Below, one piece after another: positions 18,901 through 24,906 of a DNA stretch of 24,906 bases. The notes under the pieces were generated by a model. That model ran no database searches. It saw only the letters and a program-made list of their open reading frames with translations, and had not been told where the DNA came from. A program made the position numbers and the translations under genes. Each line of letters starts with the position of its first letter. Position 1 is the first letter of the stretch. This DNA comes from a virus: positions 1 through 24,906 of the IMG/VR virus record IMGVR_UViG_3300023116_000328; one strand, 5' to 3'.

Positions 18901-21003
18901 TCCAAACAGAGTAGTTACAAACAGTGTGTTATTTCCAGAGAAATTTTCTGTAGTATCATTCTCAATAACAGCATACGCTTTACTTTCTTTTCCATAAATG
19001 TACTTACCTTTTGTAAAGGTGCCGTCTGCTATACTTCTATCTAAAGTTAGTTTTGTAAAGAATGTTGGATTGAAATAACTAAATCCAAATGTAGCCTCAT
19101 AAGGAGTTTGTGTTCCAGATCTACCTCTAGATAGAACAATATCAGTATCTGGATTAAATCCTAATGCTCTATTGATAAGTCTAAAGTTTTTTGGTTTTGC
19201 CAAACCAATTACTGGAGTAATACTAGCATTGTAGTCTCTAATTGTACCCCATTCTCCCGTCTCGGAGAGCATAGCAGCTTCGGTTTGATATAGGTATTTC
19301 TCAAAAACATTTGGGAATCCAGTATCATACTCAAGCAAGAACTCATCTAGAATTGCCTTATCGCCAATAACAGTAAGTTCAGCAAATGTCGTTGCTGCTG
19401 CAATATCTTCTCTGGTTACTAATGATTTAGCAATCACCTCAACAGATTTGCCAAGAACACTTCCAGTTCCTCTTGTAGTGACAAACCATAAAGTGTTGGG
19501 AATAGCATCAGTGTTAGATGGAACTGTCCCAGAAAGTTGAACCCAAATAGTTTTAATACCAGTATTAATACCAAGTTGTTTTGATCTTCTATTAACAGTT
19601 CTCTTGTAATATGAAGATGCTTCTAGACCAGAGAACCCAATTGTGCCATCAGTAAATGTTGAATTTAAAGTTACAGTTGGATATCCTGTAATTGTATCGC
19701 CAACGTTGTTCAAAGGAACAGAACCATATACGTTGGTAATATTAAACTCTGGAAGTCCACGACTCTTTAGAGTAACGTTGTCTCTAGAAAGAGTATCTCT
19801 TCCTTTTTCTACTTCTAGTGGTTTCGACTCTTTATTAACAATTTCATAACCCTTGACATATGCCTTACCAGAACTTACGGTAAGAACCATTCTATCAGCA
19901 GCATCTACTTCACTATATCCATTAACTAGACCAGTTTCTTCACTGAGAGCATACACACCATTGTTAAATCCTTTCTGGTAGTATTCTCTAATAGAGTAAT
20001 CAAAATCATCTACAACATAGTCTCCAGATTCGTCATAGGTTCTTCTTGCTAAGGTTTCTTCTAGTAGAGAATAATCTGCTGCTTTTACTTGTTTCTCTAC
20101 AGATCCTTCTTTAATTTGAAGAAGTTGAATAAAGTTCTTATCTGTGTTTGCTCCATAATCAAACTTAGTTAAGGTTAGATCGATACTAAGTCTGTGAGCA
20201 CCAGGAGCAGAAGCGTTAGAGAAACCTCTAGCGTTATCATATAAAGAACCATCTTGTTCTGGAGTTACAATATCTTCGTTGATTGTAAATCCAACTTTAG
20301 CGGAAGCTTTGTCATAATACTTATTAATAATCAGGAGTTGTTTCTGATTCTTGACAAAGAAACCATTTACAAAGTAAATACCTTCCTGAACTTCAACTGC
20401 AGTAGCAAATCCCATCGCTGGACTGCTAAACGAGTTAACATTTCCAGAGACAGGATCGGTTACGTTAATACTAGTTGGTAGAACACTACCATCAGTACCA
20501 ACTACAAGTAGAGGAGTGTTGATGCCGTCAATAACTTCGAGTGTTTCGCCTTGTCTAAAAGTAGATTCATTATTAGCGTCACCACTAGTTGTATACTTGA
20601 CAAACAATGTATCAGCTTCTATGTCAGACCCATATTCTGCTGATACGACCTTACCGACAACCCCCGAATTGATTCCCCTAAGGTCAGTATTAACTAGTTT
20701 TTTAATGTCATATTTTTTGTAGACAATTTGTCCACCTTCATTGACAGCAACCTCAGACACAGAAGACAATTTAACGAAGTCAAGTTTGGTATTTAAACCA
20801 ACTTCACCAGGAATTACTTGCTGTCCTTGTTTAAACAAGAACTTACCATAACTCTCAATTTGATTCTGGAGGATCGATTGTAGAGATGTTAATTCCCTAG
20901 TCTGGATCGAGTATCCAGGTCTGAACAGAACTTTGTAAAAGTTCTTGTCAGCATCAAAATCATCATAATATGGTGCTACATTAAGATTAGTCTTCTGTGG
21001 CAT
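12931..21003 (-). CDS. DUF4815-type giant baseplate/tail structural protein, 2690 aa
   Basis: The N-terminus (YYDDFDADKNFYKVLFRPGY, then RELTSLQSILQNQIESYGKF) matches the recalled signature of DUF4815 phage structural proteins. Around residues 1349-1383 is KDIGKLEKRIERLEYYTTLS, a coiled-coil segment also conserved in that family. At about 1765-1790 is NPLAQTFKVENFPLG with DLFFQKK, and at about 2033-2075 is HPVYLQNNTEYALV with LLGSVYKSQNTDNWT, blocks I recall as close together in relatives. The C-terminus (VKVYYKIKEA... FAVKIIMKSENPAYVPKVQD) is also family-like. The protein is beta-rich with no signal peptide or membrane helix. It follows gp8 and probably builds a large external baseplate or fibre-attachment structure. 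Start choice is supported by GGAG 4 nt upstream of the ATG, although this site is held inside a hairpin. The length appears greater than usual because of internal modules. Confidence 0.92.
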   Translation of the reverse strand: MPQKTNLNVAPYYDDFDADKNFYKVLFRPGYSIQTRELTSLQSILQNQIESYGKFLFKQGQQVIPGEVGLNTKLDFVKLSSVSEVAVNEGGQIVYKKYDIKKLVNTDLRGINSGVVGKVVSAEYGSDIEADTLFVKYTTSGDANNESTFRQGETLEVIDGINTPLLVVGTDGSVLPTSINVTDPVSGNVNSFSSPAMGFATAVEVQEGIYFVNGFFVKNQKQLLIINKYYDKASAKVGFTINEDIVTPEQDGSLYDNARGFSNASAPGAHRLSIDLTLTKFDYGANTDKNFIQLLQIKEGSVEKQVKAADYSLLEETLARRTYDESGDYVVDDFDYSIREYYQKGFNNGVYALSEETGLVNGYSEVDAADRMVLTVSSGKAYVKGYEIVNKESKPLEVEKGRDTLSRDNVTLKSRGLPEFNITNVYGSVPLNNVGDTITGYPTVTLNSTFTDGTIGFSGLEASSYYKRTVNRRSKQLGINTGIKTIWVQLSGTVPSNTDAIPNTLWFVTTRGTGSVLGKSVEVIAKSLVTREDIAAATTFAELTVIGDKAILDEFLLEYDTGFPNVFEKYLYQTEAAMLSETGEWGTIRDYNASITPVIGLAKPKNFRLINRALGFNPDTDIVLSRGRSGTQTPYEATFGFSYFNPTFFTKLTLDRSIADGTFTKGKYIYGKESKAYAVIENDTTENFSGNNTLFVTTLFGQFISGETIIDEANNTIKIAKNNTLSHFVVTKRGANYDGSENMFINGAEYDQSKIDLSYNSSGTAIVSAVILDQKVRNIEYFSPPVVTLTGDDDNATPAIIVPVLFRDTVLTYTPQNVKSFASVYNNYTFTADIDVSSSSYATYTQISDFSFFGSEGGKYLECNGFGANLTGLIQGDIIQFTDADNNVIRTVVQYVTEPSGIDKSRIYLDYSLPADVVNATIIKLRPRIANSSSSLVFPTGSKQVASLVSDTSDTKFKYYIRKDFVTELSAAGGLLTFTAQLPVGTQKFVGFTEQNFIITVLDKGSSTVVENGDIVYIDPRYVTITDSQVTASTVTAGALAIEGLPQNYFGTILDGNYPTLKLTATVEIDKARPRLKTVVRNKRVVVVSSGDRVIPIRGQDYDSDIIETFSYSDVFKLKYIYEGTVTNPPSVDRSGNLISGTDVTYKFSFDNGQRDTYYDVSRIILKPGFDAPTGQLIIAFDYFNHSAGDFSTVDSYVHEAGVTAEEIPLFNSEANGLVALRDCIDFRPKVDNNTTITGFQDNSIVSLFDSTDYISFTGNGGIPSATPAPDTNLIFTMSFSEKQYLDRIDGLFLTKQGDFVVKKGNSSLNPSKPEPIDDAISLCYLHIPAYTNSSKDVRVIPVDNKRYTMKDIGKLEKRIERLEYYTTLSILEQQTQNMQIKDDLGLERFKSGFLVDNFEAHRVGNLKSVDYKCAIDTQQSVLRPQSKEDSLSLREINTRDDQRQVAGYTIKNGVVSLPYTEVEVLGNKNATKTINPNPFVVIQYVGESVITPQQDSWYDQSVAPLVSDSNTKLNSIYLAKEEYLADAYSSIYNSFIVNWCGTDQAFLPIESLANVNSEDLESSVQTASVASSSNTSPQNNELGKGQSSRQVGNKKIASSVTFFARSIPIKFVVNRLKPNTRVYVFMEGRDINGWVVPDTRFTGIAGNSLTSFGSELVTDSNGNLSGIIIVPAGLKPTPNTRWTGNVDTVSYSEGSEEVRFTTGVKTIRFTSSDQNQDKASADTYAEVQFYATGALPNNPPSITSTQAAFFKSNEGVQLVDSNTDNPIKPNPLAQTFKVENFPLGMMTTGVDLFFQKKSSSVPLRAYLTDVVSGKPGKNIIPGTQVSLNPETYLKVYVTGEKETVTIGKGEYVSGTSSNASGPILKVLDANNVEVGDESSTTFELNKEQVYTLVLSNHNGTAFVPNESLSIPSIVSYNAKNNTTLGIFIAKDSGKVTRLKVLDTGDNYETASLTIESPQLPGGSSATASVGVSDGKVYNAEISLSGRGYTEAPSVVIKGVGTGAAGAIIQSFIEIDTPAVSMGIATDFEGDIESTTPTNFKFKHPVYLQNNTEYALVVETDSLDYALWASKLGEIEIATSNVVTTQPLLGSVYKSQNTDNWTEDLFEDLKFVLYRANFDIATEGNLELTNDSLGYELLDISPFETSVRSPSNATSPLFKNNNSIIKVNHRNNGFEDSGNSYVFFANTQDVGGISSATLNGRLFKVSNSGLDFYNIVSPNPAGSSVLGGGDKVIASFNRKYERLYAQIPHLELEGTKIDTFVSTTNVIPTDASVTNYDSYSITDYEQTFLNEEHFFINQKIVASDINSITNGIKDSLKYKLRLKSTNSAVSPIVDLRTASVKTASNRVENATGYENRYGKRNQILTFLPLFDITVAVSGDNSDQFVAGTVIVGQNSKAEGYVVSYENGTARIRLRTQTEFQASESLTLINTSGETVGDVSLQVGNISRITFNFSVGSNLIAYYPFDTDTDYNNKINGKIVLWDPEENILVVENAFAPINNNYTASNTEDTAYVRLASSTSQQADIFRKGDVIKTTAGTESFLEIATMTFDTGIDYVPETDSSNSSAIAKYVTKEVSINNPGSSITVKTTVNLPDIENVKVYYKIKEASSSINFEDTNWIPFNKDGNPDFDVIATPANSISGQFEKQEDYQELTYSASDLPDFSSFAVKIIMKSENPAYVPKVQDLRAVASY

Positions 21004-21004
21004 G

Positions 21005-21053
21005 TTACTCCGCCAAATACTCTACATTATCGTTGAAGTATTTAGCGGAGTAA
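21005..21053 (-). promoter_or_regulatory. 17-bp hairpin enclosing the ribosome-binding site of the DUF4815 gene
   Basis: In the mRNA sense the 5' arm TTACTCCGCTAAATACT (21053-21037) pairs with the 3' arm AGTATTTGGCGGAGTAA (21021-21005). All 17 positions pair, one as G-U, around a 15-nt loop. The Shine-Dalgarno GGAG lies in the 3' arm, and the arm ends one nucleotide before the ATG. The 5' arm contains CTAAATA, a late-promoter-like motif. No U-run follows, so it is not a typical terminator. Confidence 0.8.
21039..21045 (-). promoter_or_regulatory. CTAAATA late-promoter-like motif before the DUF4815 gene
   Basis: CTAAATA lies in the 58-nt gap after gp8, ending 35 nt before the ATG, and sits within the 5' arm of the hairpin. 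Transcription from such a motif normally starts about 10-13 nt downstream, which would leave the 5' arm out of the mRNA. Confidence 0.55.
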
Positions 21054-21061
21054 AAAGTAAA

Positions 21062-22930
21062 TCAGAACTCAATAACGAGTTTGATATCTTCGATCTGGTC
21101 GGCAGCACGTGTGATGAGACGACGGTTCTCAACATAGATGATCTCGCCAGAGTTATTTTCGATCTCTGGGTTAGCAAGACCATTCGAGAATGTAACTCCA
21201 CCGAGAGTCACGTTTGCTTCTACAGCATCATCAGCAGTGGTGATAACATCACCAGCAGCAAGTGAAGAAAGACCTTCAATGTTATTAGCTGATGCTTCGA
21301 AAGCTCTTACAACACCAGCATCGGTGTGAAGTGAAGGTGACTGAATCCACTTGAGAACACCAGTTCCACCAGGACCAGCATTACCAGCATCTAGTTCCCA
21401 AGAAACTACGGTGCCGTAAGCAAAACCACCAGCAGCAACAGTTTGACGGATTGTTTCATCAACCTGATAGTCAGCAGTAGCGTTCTCAATTCTGGCAGCA
21501 TATACACCATTTAGGGTGCTGGTAGAAGCGACGGTTGTAGTACCGAAAGCATATGGATCCTTGATAATACCGATACGACGGAAGTCGTTATCAACAGGGA
21601 AGTCGCCAGATCCTTCAGCATAAGTTAGACGGATGTTCGTCATAACACGCTTGGCATTGAGCTCTTCTTCAAAGTTCGAACCGTGACCACCTTGAGGAGG
21701 TAGAATGACTTCAAGAGCACCAGTTGCTGTATTACCTACAGTAACAGCAGCACTGAAAGCGGTTGAAGTGTATAGACCATAAGCAGAACCAGTCCAACCT
21801 GGATCGCCATTTAGAAGACCAGTTTCTAAAGCAATAGAAGCATAAGTGTAACCAGAACCAGGAGTTACAACAGTTACTTCACTGATACTACCACCAACAA
21901 CTACAACTTCAACGGCACCACCAGTGCCATCTCCAAGAATAGGAGCATAGTGAGTACCATTAGGTAGAGCAGTTCCAGCGTCTTCAACTAGAACAACATC
22001 GATGGCATTAGGAGCAGCTGTAGCGATTGCTTCGGTATCGATACGTGACTGGTTCGTTGGAAGAACAATTGGCATGAAGTCCGTAGACAGGAAGCGTAGT
22101 ACGTCATCAGTTGGGATGGTGTACATATACTTCCAAATATATCCACCAGGAGCAGAAGCATCCTCGGTAAATTTGCCAGTAACAGCATCATAAGAACCTT
22201 GACCAGCAGAAGGTGTGGTCTTGGGTTCGTTAGTGGCAGTTTGACCGCTTGTGTTAGCAGGATTCTGACCATTGTAGAGGCACTTAAATACCTCGTACTG
22301 TGAGTTAATTAGATAGTACTTAGCGTCAGCAATGTTGGTAGCACCAGTAGCAGCTGCCTTACCAATCTGACCACCAGAACCAGGAGTTGTGGAGTAATCA
22401 GGCTTCCACATGTCGAATACTGGGTTAGCAGAGATGTCCCAGTTGAAACGACGGATTACGCTACGGGCGAAATCGGTGGTAATACGCTTAGCAGCAATGA
22501 TATCATCATAGATATCATACTTTTCTGCTTGGTTGTCGAGAGGTACAGGGGGAACATCCTCTGTAGCGTAACGATAAACACCAGTCAATGCTTGAGCGCC
22601 AGTATCAGCAGTTCCATTCCACGCTTTGAGTTGTGAACCTACTGCAGGAGTAGCATTTGTGGTTGGACCAATTTGGAATAGAAGAAGTGAGTTTTCGTAT
22701 ACTTCTCTAATTTCTGCTTTAAAGGTAGCAGTGCCATAAGTAGCACCAACATATACTTCGTTGCCAACAACGAATGCTGTGTTATTAGCACTGAAGATTT
22801 CTAGGTAGGCATCCCAACGTTGAGGACGACCTACGAAGAAATACATCTTCGTGTCTTCTGCTTCACTCAGTGATTCTAGAAACTGGGAAGCATTAAAAAT
22901 TCTAAACTTATCTGAGATGATAGCAGCCAT
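21062..22930 (-). CDS. 8: Baseplate wedge protein gp8 (T4-like)
   Basis: This is the clearest homology in the window. Residues 1-40 (SDKFRIFNASQFLESL... MYFFVGRPQRWD) correspond to the T4 gp8 start (TSKFR... ITFGRSEPW). The middle contains YEVFKCLYNG and APGGYIWKYMYTIPTDDVLRF, matching VYRCL and GDGYVWEYLFEIPPDVSINR of T4. The C-terminus RRIGIIKDP, then SGEIIYVENRRLITRAADQI, matches RQISIITNP and SGEMIYMENRPPIIMAMDQT. In T4, gp8 dimers form part of the baseplate wedge with gp7, gp10, gp6, gp53 and gp25. At 622 aa it is nearly twice the 334-aa T4 protein. Much of the excess lies between the DVLRF and RRIGIIK blocks and includes a GSGYT beta module. It is preceded by two overlapping TATAAATA motifs and a GAGAGAG ribosome site. 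Confidence 0.95.
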   Translation of the reverse strand: MAAIISDKFRIFNASQFLESLSEAEDTKMYFFVGRPQRWDAYLEIFSANNTAFVVGNEVYVGATYGTATFKAEIREVYENSLLLFQIGPTTNATPAVGSQLKAWNGTADTGAQALTGVYRYATEDVPPVPLDNQAEKYDIYDDIIAAKRITTDFARSVIRRFNWDISANPVFDMWKPDYSTTPGSGGQIGKAAATGATNIADAKYYLINSQYEVFKCLYNGQNPANTSGQTATNEPKTTPSAGQGSYDAVTGKFTEDASAPGGYIWKYMYTIPTDDVLRFLSTDFMPIVLPTNQSRIDTEAIATAAPNAIDVVLVEDAGTALPNGTHYAPILGDGTGGAVEVVVVGGSISEVTVVTPGSGYTYASIALETGLLNGDPGWTGSAYGLYTSTAFSAAVTVGNTATGALEVILPPQGGHGSNFEEELNAKRVMTNIRLTYAEGSGDFPVDNDFRRIGIIKDPYAFGTTTVASTSTLNGVYAARIENATADYQVDETIRQTVAAGGFAYGTVVSWELDAGNAGPGGTGVLKWIQSPSLHTDAGVVRAFEASANNIEGLSSLAAGDVITTADDAVEANVTLGGVTFSNGLANPEIENNSGEIIYVENRRLITRAADQIEDIKLVIEF

Positions 22931-22969
22931 TGATAAACTCTCTCGGGGGTGTGAACGTTTTGTCTGATT

Positions 22970-22983
22970 TATTTATATTTATA
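22970..22983 (-). promoter_or_regulatory. Two overlapping TATAAATA late promoters before gp8
   Basis: Perfect copies of the T4 late-promoter consensus TATAAATA lie at 22983-22976 and 22977-22970, overlapping by two bases. They sit at the stop codon of the upstream gene, 39 nt before the gp8 ATG. The rest of the 48-nt gap is AT-rich, then C-rich before the GAGAGAG ribosome site. Confidence 0.75.
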
Positions 22984-24906
22984 CGACAGAGAACGGAATG
23001 ATATCGTCCCCAACCGTAATGCTGTTTGTTCCTCGGAAGACCGTACAACCTTCAAATGATGTGGGGGTTTTAGCGGTATACTGTACCACTGTTCCTCCTC
23101 TTGTATATAGATAACCAGAATCAGCAAAGTATTCTGTACTCAATACGGTGATAGATGCTGGTATAGCACCCGACACTTGTGATAAAGCAACAGGTTGCTG
23201 ATACGATGGGATGGCAAGATTAAATCTATCACCATTAGCAATTAAAGCAGATTGCTCTCTAAATTCGAAATCACGGATACTTAATGTTGGGTAAATGGCA
23301 TCTAGATCTCCAATTGTTAATCCAGAACTAATACCAGAATCAACTAAAGCATTAGTTTCGAATGCTCCTAACGTGAGACCAACATTACCCAACGTGTAGT
23401 CTTCAAATCCTGGTGGTTCTTTTTGTGATCTGTTCTCTACAATAAATGTAGATCCATCTCTATAAACAACTTCATTGTATGGATCTGCTAAGAATACTGT
23501 ATTACCATTTCTTTGCTCAATAGTAGTTTCAAGAACATTTTCTTCAATGATAAAATCAATAACAGCAAATTTGTAAGGAACTTGAACAGCAGATCCACCA
23601 ACGCCATCTGCTCTAGAACCAACAATCAAACTAAATGTAGTTACAAATGTGTCAACATCTTGTATACTTGTAGTAATTTCAATTGAACGACGTAATACTT
23701 GCTGTTCTGTAAGAACGTTCATTTCAGCAATTGAAGTAAGATCCAATTGATGATCTGTAATTGTTGTCACAATAGAAGTCGTTGGCAATGAATTGACCTT
23801 AATATTAATTGGGTCAACAAGAGGAGAAGATATAGTCTTTATTGTATTGAGTACTTCAACATTAAGACCAATTAAAGTAGACGTGTTATTATAAGAAGTA
23901 GTAACAACTTGAGATGTAGAAGATGCTGTAGCAGAAATCGAACCAATAGAAATAGATTCAATCTTAGAAAGTGGTTTGATGAGAATCTTATCTTCTTGTG
24001 TTAATTGGAGAGTTGTTTCTTCAATCGTAACAACTTCGGCATTAACAAATCCAGATATATCTCTAGGAGTTACATCGGCAAAACTAATTCTAGAAGTAGT
24101 AGAATGTACACTGGTAATGATATTATATGATGTAGGAGGAATGATTGTAATCTGTTCAATTACATCTGGTTCAAATTGATCAACTTCGATTTGGAATTCA
24201 TTTTCAATTTGATTTACATGAGATTCTTCTTCAACAATCTGAACATCACTGATAGATTGAATAGTAAACTTAGATTCTCTTCTAGCAGTAGAGGCAGAAG
24301 AAACACTGACTTCAGTGTAAATCTCAGTGACACCACCAGAAAGTAGAGTGACAAATTCTGGTTCATGAAGAACTAGATCACCAGCATTATGAGCATCAGC
24401 TGCTGTACCTAACCAACCTCTGCTAACCCCAAGGAATCTATCTTCTTGTTTCTCTCTATAGAATAGAAGTTCTCTACCAATACGTAATCTACTTGGAGTG
24501 TCTGGGAATCTACTAGTATTTGCTACATATACAATCTCTCTGTAATTGTCAGGAGCGTTGATAACTTCTGCCAATGGAGCATCCAAGAATGTTCCGTAAC
24601 CATTAAGAGAAGGTAGTCCTTTTGGAACAAATGCCTTTCTTGCTGGAATCTGAATGATTGCTGTTAACTGATCTACCTCAATGGTCTTGATAGAATTATC
24701 GATTTCAAATCCAGAAACGCCACCAATAACCTGAGTAATGACTCTATCAACATTGTAATTAACAGTTGGTAATCTAAAGATTCTTGGGCTTGCCTTAAGT
24801 TCTGTAGGAGCAGCCTGTTGAGGCATTGTTGCCTGACGTTCTTCACCTGCTAAGGTGTTGACATTATTGGTAATTTGATCGGCAGTAGAAACAATAGATC
24901 CAGTTG
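22979..24906 (-). CDS. Baseplate-wedge-like protein in gp7/VrlC position (5' end outside window)
   Basis: The frame is open to the right edge, giving 641 visible residues. An ATG at 24826 exists, but the frame continues upstream as TGSIVSTADQITNNVNTLAG with no stop, and no good ribosome site precedes the ATG, so the gene is taken as truncated. Two similar modules are visible. One (about 24370-24550) reads RFPDTPSRLRIGRELLFYRE, then FLGVSRGWLGT...H..GD. The other, near the C-terminus (about 23010-23140), reads YFADSGYLYTRGGTVVQYTA, then SFEGCTVFRGTNSI. The middle is a long beta-rich, S/T/I/V-rich region without recognised domains. It is immediately upstream of gp8, where T4 has gene 7 and where I recall cyanophages having a VrlC-type gene. 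A wedge or baseplate role is inferred from this position. Confidence 0.85.
   Translation of the reverse strand, partial: TGSIVSTADQITNNVNTLAGEERQATMPQQAAPTELKASPRIFRLPTVNYNVDRVITQVIGGVSGFEIDNSIKTIEVDQLTAIIQIPARKAFVPKGLPSLNGYGTFLDAPLAEVINAPDNYREIVYVANTSRFPDTPSRLRIGRELLFYREKQEDRFLGVSRGWLGTAADAHNAGDLVLHEPEFVTLLSGGVTEIYTEVSVSSASTARRESKFTIQSISDVQIVEEESHVNQIENEFQIEVDQFEPDVIEQITIIPPTSYNIITSVHSTTSRISFADVTPRDISGFVNAEVVTIEETTLQLTQEDKILIKPLSKIESISIGSISATASSTSQVVTTSYNNTSTLIGLNVEVLNTIKTISSPLVDPINIKVNSLPTTSIVTTITDHQLDLTSIAEMNVLTEQQVLRRSIEITTSIQDVDTFVTTFSLIVGSRADGVGGSAVQVPYKFAVIDFIIEENVLETTIEQRNGNTVFLADPYNEVVYRDGSTFIVENRSQKEPPGFEDYTLGNVGLTLGAFETNALVDSGISSGLTIGDLDAIYPTLSIRDFEFREQSALIANGDRFNLAIPSYQQPVALSQVSGAIPASITVLSTEYFADSGYLYTRGGTVVQYTAKTPTSFEGCTVFRGTNSITVGDDIIPFSVV

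Noticed and set aside
21005-21053. The hairpin as a rho-independent terminator of gp8
   Set aside because: It is not followed by a U-run on either strand, and its arm includes the ribosome site directly before a start codon.
80-24179. Many plus-strand and alternate-frame ORFs of 60-170 codons
   Set aside because: They lie opposite or inside long, well-supported minus-strand genes, have biased compositions typical of antisense frames, and lack ribosome sites or recognisable motifs.
24824-24826. ATG at 24826 as the true start of the rightmost gene
   Set aside because: The same frame continues upstream to the window edge as normal-looking protein, and no convincing ribosome site precedes this ATG.

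Overview
The window reads as part of the late structural (baseplate and tail-fibre) region of an AT-rich, T4-like contractile-tailed phage, most likely a marine cyanophage-type myovirus. The strongest evidence is a recognisable gp8 baseplate-wedge homologue, followed by a protein whose N-terminus matches the DUF4815 phage structural family, then a run of very large fibre-like proteins. The host group is inferred from memory of related cyanophage proteins and is not proven by the sequence. All seven genes lie on the minus strand and are read from right to left. Almost no DNA is non-coding: the three real gaps are about 45-58 nt, and there is no gene-free stretch over 300 nt. No tRNA, integrase, transposase or CRISPR was seen.

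Layout in transcription order (high to low coordinates): (1) 24906-22979, the 3' part of a gp7/VrlC-position wedge-like protein whose start lies outside the window; (2) 22930-21062, gp8 baseplate wedge, 622 aa; (3) 21003-12931, a 2690-aa DUF4815-type virion protein; (4) 12931-12731, a 66-aa coiled-coil protein overlapping both neighbours; (5) 12744-8515, a 1409-aa fibre-like protein carrying an embedded cupredoxin-like copper-site motif; (6) 8505-7996, a 169-aa protein of unknown function; (7) 7950 to the left edge, an open frame of at least 2650 codons encoding a giant modular tail-fibre-like protein that runs off the window.

The genes probably act together as the peripheral baseplate and host-recognition apparatus: wedge components first, then long beta-rich adhesin or fibre proteins built from repeated modules (GSGY modules, GM-V modules, FTP/DGN/YPRPG repeats, a KCRRDI helical duplication, LPVGD...LGGV duplications).

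Regulation is visible. Each of the three intergenic gaps carries a TATAAATA- or CTAAATA-type T4-like late-promoter element 35-39 nt before the start codon, and a fourth (CATAAATA) lies inside the 66-aa gene. The gap before the DUF4815 gene is the most striking. It holds a 17-bp hairpin whose 3' arm contains the Shine-Dalgarno sequence and whose 5' arm contains the late-promoter motif. This would block translation from read-through mRNA but not from mRNA started at the local promoter.
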